Shown here one piece after another: positions 6,643-9,917 of a stretch of 9,917 nt of DNA. The translations under genes and the position numbers were made by a program. Origin of the DNA: Alphaproteobacteria bacterium (GTDB lineage: Bacteria; Pseudomonadota; Alphaproteobacteria; Caulobacterales; Caulobacteraceae); the NCBI GenBank assembly GCA_028869395.1, contig JAGWSE010000034.1, positions 1 through 9,917 of the forward strand. The letters run 5' to 3'. Every line of letters begins with the position of its first letter. The stretch's first letter is position 1. Below the pieces are notes generated by a model. The model had not been told where the DNA came from. It did no database searches and was given only the letters and a program-made list of their open reading frames with translations.

Positions 6643-6756
6643 GGCGCGCTCATGCCACGCGTCGCCCATGCGCGCCAAACACGCTTGTTTTCGGAACATT
6701 TCCAGTATCACTGTTCGACAAAGGTGGCGGGCGGGGAAACTGGGGAGAGTTTGCAG
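6643..6756. promoter_or_regulatory. Divergent promoter region between aminotransferase and membrane protein
   Basis: This 114-bp gap contains the most AT-rich stretch of the area (about 6676-6722), as expected for a promoter region serving genes on both sides. On the minus strand TTGTCG (6721-6716) is followed after 17 bp by TGTTCC; on the plus strand TTGTTT (6685-6690) is followed after 15 bp by TATCAC. Neither pair is a good consensus match, so only the region, not the exact boxes, is supported. Confidence 0.35.
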
Positions 6757-7524
6757 ATGGCCGCAACGACCGCCAGGGACGCAGGGGCCAGGGCCGGGCG
6801 CTTCTACGTCTCGATGGCGGGCGCATGCGCCTTGATCGCTTTTGGCAGCTTCGCCGAGACCTATTGGCTGCAGTTGCCCGCCGGAACCTTCGTGGGCGCG
6901 CCGATCATTCATGTCCACGCAGTCCTGTTCTCGGGCTGGACGCTGCTGCTGCTGTCGCAGACCGTGCTGGTGGCCAACGGGCGCCTTGAGCACCATCGCG
7001 CGTGGGGCCTGGCCGGCGTCGCGCTGGCGAGCGCCATGGTCTGGGTTGGTCTCGCGACGGCGGTCTACGGTCTCAAGGAGGGACTCGCCCGCGGCCACGG
7101 GGACGGCGCGCGCGCGTTCCTGATCGTGCCGGTCACGGCCATCGGGATGTTCGCCGCCTTCTTCGCCGCGGCGATCGCCAATCTCGCTCGCCCGGAGTGG
7201 CACAAGCGGCTGATCATGGTGGCGAGCGTCACGATCCTGCAGGCCGCCGTCGCCCGACTGATCTTCGTGCTGAAGACCGGCGGTGGGCCGGGCCAACGGC
7301 CGGGTCTCGGCTCGCCGACTGTGGCGCAGGCGCTCGGGCCCGCGCTCCTGGTCGAACTGCTCCTGTTCGCGGGCGTCGCCTACGACTGGCGCACGCGAGG
7401 GCGGCCGCATCCCGCGTACCTGATCGGCATCGCCATCACCGCCGCCGTGGCCGTCCTGCGCATACCGGCTAGCGAAACCACCGCCTGGCGCTCGATAGCG
7501 GAGTTCTTGGGCGGCTTCGCCTGA
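6757..7524 (+). CDS. Multi-pass inner-membrane protein of unknown function
   Basis: Starting at ATG 6757 (GGGGAGAG upstream), this 255-residue protein has about seven hydrophobic spans, near 16-33, 49-72, 82-105, 119-144, 152-171, 190-209 and 220-236, so it should be an integral inner-membrane protein. Histidines sit at or near membrane edges: His52 and His54 in I-I-H-V-H-A, His79 and His80 in L-E-H-H-R-A-W-G, His149 in P-E-W-H-K-R-L. This pattern recalls DUF2306-like or haem-binding membrane proteins but is not enough to assign one. It stands alone: the upstream gene is divergent and the ligase gene converges 9 bp after its stop. The same frame is open back to the hydrolase start at 4615, but the part before 6757 is antisense to the aminotransferase and not coding. 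I do not recognise the family with certainty. Confidence 0.82.
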   Translation: MAATTARDAGARAGRFYVSMAGACALIAFGSFAETYWLQLPAGTFVGAPIIHVHAVLFSGWTLLLLSQTVLVANGRLEHHRAWGLAGVALASAMVWVGLATAVYGLKEGLARGHGDGARAFLIVPVTAIGMFAAFFAAAIANLARPEWHKRLIMVASVTILQAAVARLIFVLKTGGGPGQRPGLGSPTVAQALGPALLVELLLFAGVAYDWRTRGRPHPAYLIGIAITAAVAVLRIPASETTAWRSIAEFLGGFA

Positions 7525-7533
7525 CCCGGCCCT

Positions 7534-9123
7534 CTAGATCTGCCGCGTGCGGCCTTCCCAGTAGGGCGCGCGGACCTTGTTGCGCTGGATCTTGCCGGCT
7601 TCCGAGCGGGGCAGCTCGGTCACGAAGTCCACCTTCTTCGGGACCTTGAACCCCGGCAGGTTGGCGCGGGCGAAGGCCAGGATTTCCTCGGCCAGCTGCT
7701 CCGAGGGCTCGAAGCTCTCCTTCAGCAGGATCACCGCGCGCACCTGCTCGCCCCACTGGTCGTCGGGCGCGCCCACGGTGGCCGAATCCTCCACCGCCTC
7801 GTGCTTGATCAGCTCGTTGTCGATCTCCTGCGGGTAGATGTTCACCCCGCCGGAGATGATCGTCTCGGCGTCGCGACCGGTCAGGAAGAGGTACCCGTCC
7901 TCGTCGTAGAAGCCCACGTCGCCCAGGGTGAAGTAGTCGCCCACACGGCTCTTTTGCGTCTTCGCCTCGTCCTTGAAGTAGACGAACCCGCCGCCCGGCG
8001 GCAGCTGGTGGTAGATGGTCCCCGGCACGCCCGGCGGGCATTCGTTCCCGTGGTCGTCGAGGATCTTGGAGCCCAGCATCGCCGGGCGCTTGCCGACCGA
8101 GCCCGGCTTCTTCAGCCACTCGTGGCTGTCGATGGTGAAGCCCGCGCCGCCCTCGGAGCCCGCGTAATACTCGGTCACGATCGGGCCGAACCACTCGATC
8201 ATCGCCAGCTTCACCTCGGGCGGGCAGGGCGCCGCGCCGTGGATGATGAACTTCACGTGGCTGACGTCGTACTGCGCCTTGACCTCGTCCGGCAGCGCCA
8301 GCAGCCGCTGGAACATGATCGGCACCAGGTGCATGTGCGTGACGCGCTTGTCGACGATCGTGCGCAGCGTCGCCTCGCTGTCCCACTTGTCCATGAACAC
8401 CAGCTGGCAGCCCGCGCCCATGGCCGCGCCCACGTCGAAGGCCAGCGGGGCCGCGTGATAGGCCGGCCCGGCGCACATCTGCACCGAGTGCTCGTCGTAG
8501 CCGCGGGCGGCGTACATCGCCTGCATGGCCGCCGCGACCGGCGGGTTGGCGCGGAACACGCCCTTCGGCCGGCCGGTGGTGCCGGAGGTGTACATCATCT
8601 GGTTGCCGAGCACGGGGTCGGCGATGTCCGACCCGTCGTGCGCCGCCAGCGCCGCGTCGTAGTCCACGAAGCCCTCGATGGGCCCGCCGATCGCCACCTT
8701 CAGCACCAGGTCCGGGCACTGGGCCGCAACCTCGGCCATGCCGGCCACGCGAGCGTCGCCGAACAGCGCCTTGGCTTCGCAGTCATTGACGATGTAGGCG
8801 ATCTCTTCCGGCGTCAGGTGCCAGTTGACCGGCGTGATGCGCAGGCCGGTGCGCCGCGTCGCGGCCAGCACTTCCACGAACTCGGCGCGGTTGGAGCAGA
8901 TCAGCGCCACCGCGTCGCCCTTCGTCAGCCCCGCCTCGCGCAGCAGCCGAGCGATGCGGTTGGCGTTGGCGTTGATCTGCCTGTAGCTGCGCGTGCGCCC
9001 CGACGGCTCGTGGATGAAGGTCTTGTCGCCATAGGCTTCGGCGAACACCGCCAGCTGCATCCCCACCTGCGCGGCGGCCGCCACCCGCTCGTCCAGGCTC
9101 GCGCGCTCTTTCAAATCTTCCAT
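7534..9123 (-). CDS. FadD-like acyl-CoA synthetase (AMP-dependent ligase)
   Basis: This 529-residue enzyme of the ANL superfamily activates a carboxylic acid with ATP to an acyl-AMP and then forms the CoA thioester. All core motifs are present: P-loop Y-T-S-G-T-T-G-R-P-K-G-V at 178-189, E-Y-Y-A-G-S-E-G-G at 318-326 (A5), G-D-V-G-F-Y-D-E-D-G-Y at 401-411 (A7), G-R-D-A-E-T-I-I-S-G-G-V-N-I-Y-P at 416-431 (A8), and the catalytic lysine Lys511 in G-K-I-Q-R-N-K (A10). The length is standard for medium/long-chain or aromatic/steroid acid ligases; the substrate cannot be fixed. The start at 9123 is chosen because of GGGAGG 7 bp upstream; the frame also has an ATG at 9189, but those 22 extra residues are not ligase-like. 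It is divergent from the DUF1365 gene and converges on the membrane-protein gene. Confidence 0.95.
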   Translation of the reverse strand: MEDLKERASLDERVAAAAQVGMQLAVFAEAYGDKTFIHEPSGRTRSYRQINANANRIARLLREAGLTKGDAVALICSNRAEFVEVLAATRRTGLRITPVNWHLTPEEIAYIVNDCEAKALFGDARVAGMAEVAAQCPDLVLKVAIGGPIEGFVDYDAALAAHDGSDIADPVLGNQMMYTSGTTGRPKGVFRANPPVAAAMQAMYAARGYDEHSVQMCAGPAYHAAPLAFDVGAAMGAGCQLVFMDKWDSEATLRTIVDKRVTHMHLVPIMFQRLLALPDEVKAQYDVSHVKFIIHGAAPCPPEVKLAMIEWFGPIVTEYYAGSEGGAGFTIDSHEWLKKPGSVGKRPAMLGSKILDDHGNECPPGVPGTIYHQLPPGGGFVYFKDEAKTQKSRVGDYFTLGDVGFYDEDGYLFLTGRDAETIISGGVNIYPQEIDNELIKHEAVEDSATVGAPDDQWGEQVRAVILLKESFEPSEQLAEEILAFARANLPGFKVPKKVDFVTELPRSEAGKIQRNKVRAPYWEGRTRQI

Positions 9124-9130
9124 CAGAATT

Positions 9131-9136
9131 CCTCCC
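9131..9136 (-). promoter_or_regulatory. Ribosome binding site deciding the ligase start
   Basis: GGGAGG on the minus strand, 7 bp before the ATG at 9123, is a near-ideal site. The alternative ATG at 9189 has no comparable sequence, so translation should begin at 9123. Confidence 0.7.
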
Positions 9137-9182
9137 GCGAACTCACCCTGCGGCCCGCAAATTGGTTGGAGGTCCGGGCGGT

Positions 9183-9198
9183 CGGACAAAATGGTCCG
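9183..9198. repeat. Inverted repeat CGGAC-N6-GTCCG upstream of the acyl-CoA synthetase
   Basis: Two exact 5-bp arms flank AAAATG, the only A-run of the area, 60 bp upstream of the ligase start. A further GGTCCG copy lies at 9171-9176, giving three half-sites about 11 bp apart, near one helix turn. This could be an operator for a fatty-acid-responsive repressor, but short GC-rich dyads arise often by chance in such DNA. Confidence 0.35.
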
Positions 9199-9307
9199 CG
9201 CCCCTCAGCCACGCCGAAGGACCTCGCCCGCCAACAAATCACGGCCGGAGCCGGGCGCCAATTCCCTTGAGGAAAGCCGCCGCACCCCGCCCCGCGTCCC
9301 GTCGGCT

Positions 9308-9321
9308 GTGACCGGGGTCAC
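9308..9321. repeat. Perfect inverted repeat GTGACC-GG-GGTCAC upstream of the DUF1365 gene
   Basis: Two exact 6-bp arms with a 2-bp centre lie 86 bp before the DUF1365 start codon. The symmetry is that of a site for a dimeric regulator. Which protein binds is unknown, and no regulator gene lies inside the window on this side. Confidence 0.42.
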
Positions 9322-9407
9322 GGGCGCCCCGCGCGCACCGCCGTAAAGCCGCGGTGTCGGCCGGCCCCGGCGTGGGCCGTCCTGGGATCGAGACGCCGGA
9401 GGATGCG

Positions 9408-9917
9408 ATGAGCGCCAACACCCTGCAGCTATGCTTGGCCCCGGCGTCCGACGGCGCCCGGGGCCGCCTCGTCTCGGGCCTCTACCGCGGCGTCTTCAGC
9501 AACGCCCGCTTCGCCGGGCGCGGACTGCGCGTCAGCCGGCGCATCTTCATGCTGCTCCTCGACCTGGACGAGCTGCCCTTCCTCGATCGCCGGCTCCGCC
9601 TCTTCTCGGCGGGCCGCTTCAACCTGACGGGTCTCGACCCGCGCGCGCACGGCGACGGCTCGGCGGCGCCGCTCAAGGCCCAGGTCGAGGCGCTGCTCGC
9701 CGCGGCGGAACTGCCGGGCGGCGGGCCGGTGCGCATGCTGTGTCTGCCGCGCCTGCTCGGCGCGGGCGTCGCCCCGCTCACCCTATACTTCTGCCATGCC
9801 GCGGACGGGGCGCTGTCGGCGGTGCTCTACGAGTTCGCCACCTGCGCCGGCGAGCGCCAGGCCTGGCTCGTCGAGGCCGCGCCGCAGCGCGACCGCATGA
9901 TCCGGCAGGCCTGCCCC
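9408..9917 (+). CDS. DUF1365 family protein, C-terminus beyond the window
   Basis: From ATG 9408, with GGAGG 4 bp upstream, an open frame of 170 codons runs to the window edge without a stop. It shows the DUF1365 landmarks in order: the N-terminal S-G-L-Y-R-G at 23-28, L-L-L-D-L-D-E-L-P at 49-57, R-R-L-R-L-F-S-A-G-R-F-N-L at 61-73, H-G-D-G-S at 81-85, the L-Y-F-C segment at 126-129, V-L-Y-E at 139-142, G-E-R at 148-150 and I-R-Q-A-C-P at 165-170, where the family continues toward its V-S-P-F motif. Several usual residues differ: the R-H-x-F region near 40-46 reads L-R-V-S-R-R-I, and the N-T-F-G-E-R-H motif reads A-T-C-A-G-E-R-Q. The molecular role is unproven; family genes commonly neighbour a flavin amine oxidase-like gene and a cyclopropane-fatty-acid synthase, pointing to lipid modification. 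Confidence 0.85.
   Translation, partial: MSANTLQLCLAPASDGARGRLVSGLYRGVFSNARFAGRGLRVSRRIFMLLLDLDELPFLDRRLRLFSAGRFNLTGLDPRAHGDGSAAPLKAQVEALLAAAELPGGGPVRMLCLPRLLGAGVAPLTLYFCHAADGALSAVLYEFATCAGERQAWLVEAAPQRDRMIRQACP

Larger units (their letters stand above)
9124..9407. other. Intergenic region between ligase and DUF1365 gene
   Basis: This 284-bp non-coding gap separates two divergent genes and should hold both promoters. It contains a CGGAC/GTCCG dyad near the ligase and a GTGACC/GGTCAC dyad near the DUF1365 gene, and a ribosome site (GGAGG) ends it at about 9399-9403. I find no strong -35/-10 pair, no tRNA-like or riboswitch-like element, and no small ORF with credible codon use. Open frames crossing it are continuations of antisense shadows. 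Confidence 0.6.

Noticed and set aside
6643..7410. N-terminal extension of the aminotransferase frame upstream of 6642
   Set aside because: The extension overlaps the membrane-protein gene on the other strand, and homologs begin at the P-F-I-D-L region.
4615..7524. A continuous 969-codon plus-strand frame joining the hydrolase to the membrane protein
   Set aside because: Only its first 239 codons and last 255 codons resemble proteins. The middle is antisense to the well-supported aminotransferase and open only because of high GC. The join is a by-product of the hydrolase frameshift.
7801..9270. A 489-codon plus-strand frame opposite the acyl-CoA synthetase
   Set aside because: It is the antisense shadow of a ligase with all core motifs; composition is typical of such shadows (His, Arg, Ala, Val rich).
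9308..9347. ECF-sigma promoter (GTGACC ... CGTAAA) before the DUF1365 gene
   Set aside because: The spacing between the boxes (28 bp from the first arm, 20 bp from the second) does not fit the usual 16-18 bp.
1..9917. CRISPR array, tRNA/rRNA, insertion sequence, phage or toxin-antitoxin system
   Set aside because: I looked on both strands and saw no regular repeats, RNA-gene signatures, transposase motifs or small paired genes of those kinds.

Overview
The window is very GC-rich, with short gaps between genes, strong GC bias at third codon positions and AAGGAG/GGGAGG-type ribosome binding sites. Together with the gene content (XRE/MmyB-type regulator beside an alpha/beta hydrolase, DUF1365, FadD-like ligase, patatin, MDR quinone oxidoreductase), this suggests a high-GC alphaproteobacterium, perhaps of the Caulobacter/Phenylobacterium group. 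The taxonomic call is an inference; there is no rRNA or other marker gene here.

Layout, left to right. (1) 1-1900, minus strand: a likely operon of a zinc-free MDR quinone oxidoreductase, an RdmC-like alpha/beta hydrolase, and the first codons of a third gene that leaves the window. (2) 1901-3551, plus strand: divergent from that operon, a two-module VOC (glyoxalase-fold) protein closely followed by a patatin-like lipid acyl hydrolase. (3) 3552-3679: a short stretch with strong coding bias that looks like the orphan 3' end of a lost gene. (4) 3676-5470: an XRE/MmyB-like repressor and a divergent alpha/beta hydrolase, separated by 111 bp that hold a perfect 7-3-7 inverted repeat, the likely operator. 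The hydrolase is broken: its reading frame shifts exactly where the loop with the catalytic acid should be. (5) 5467-6642, minus: a WbpE-like sugar aminotransferase (DegT/DnrJ/EryC1/StrS) with no other sugar genes beside it. (6) 6757-7524, plus: a multi-pass membrane protein with conserved-looking histidines and no assigned function. (7) 7534-9123, minus: a FadD-like acyl-CoA synthetase. (8) 9124-9407: a divergent intergenic region with two inverted repeats. (9) 9408-end, plus: the start of a DUF1365 gene cut by the window edge.

The genes do not form one pathway. The common theme is small-molecule and lipid handling (two esterase-like hydrolases, patatin, acyl-CoA ligase, quinone oxidoreductase, DUF1365), arranged as short transcription units of alternating direction, which is typical of an ordinary chromosomal accessory region. 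I see no transposase, tRNA, rRNA, CRISPR array, phage gene or convincing novel defence system. The most informative signals are the repressor/operator/broken-hydrolase module, the orphan coding tail at 3605-3679, and the divergent DUF1365 start.
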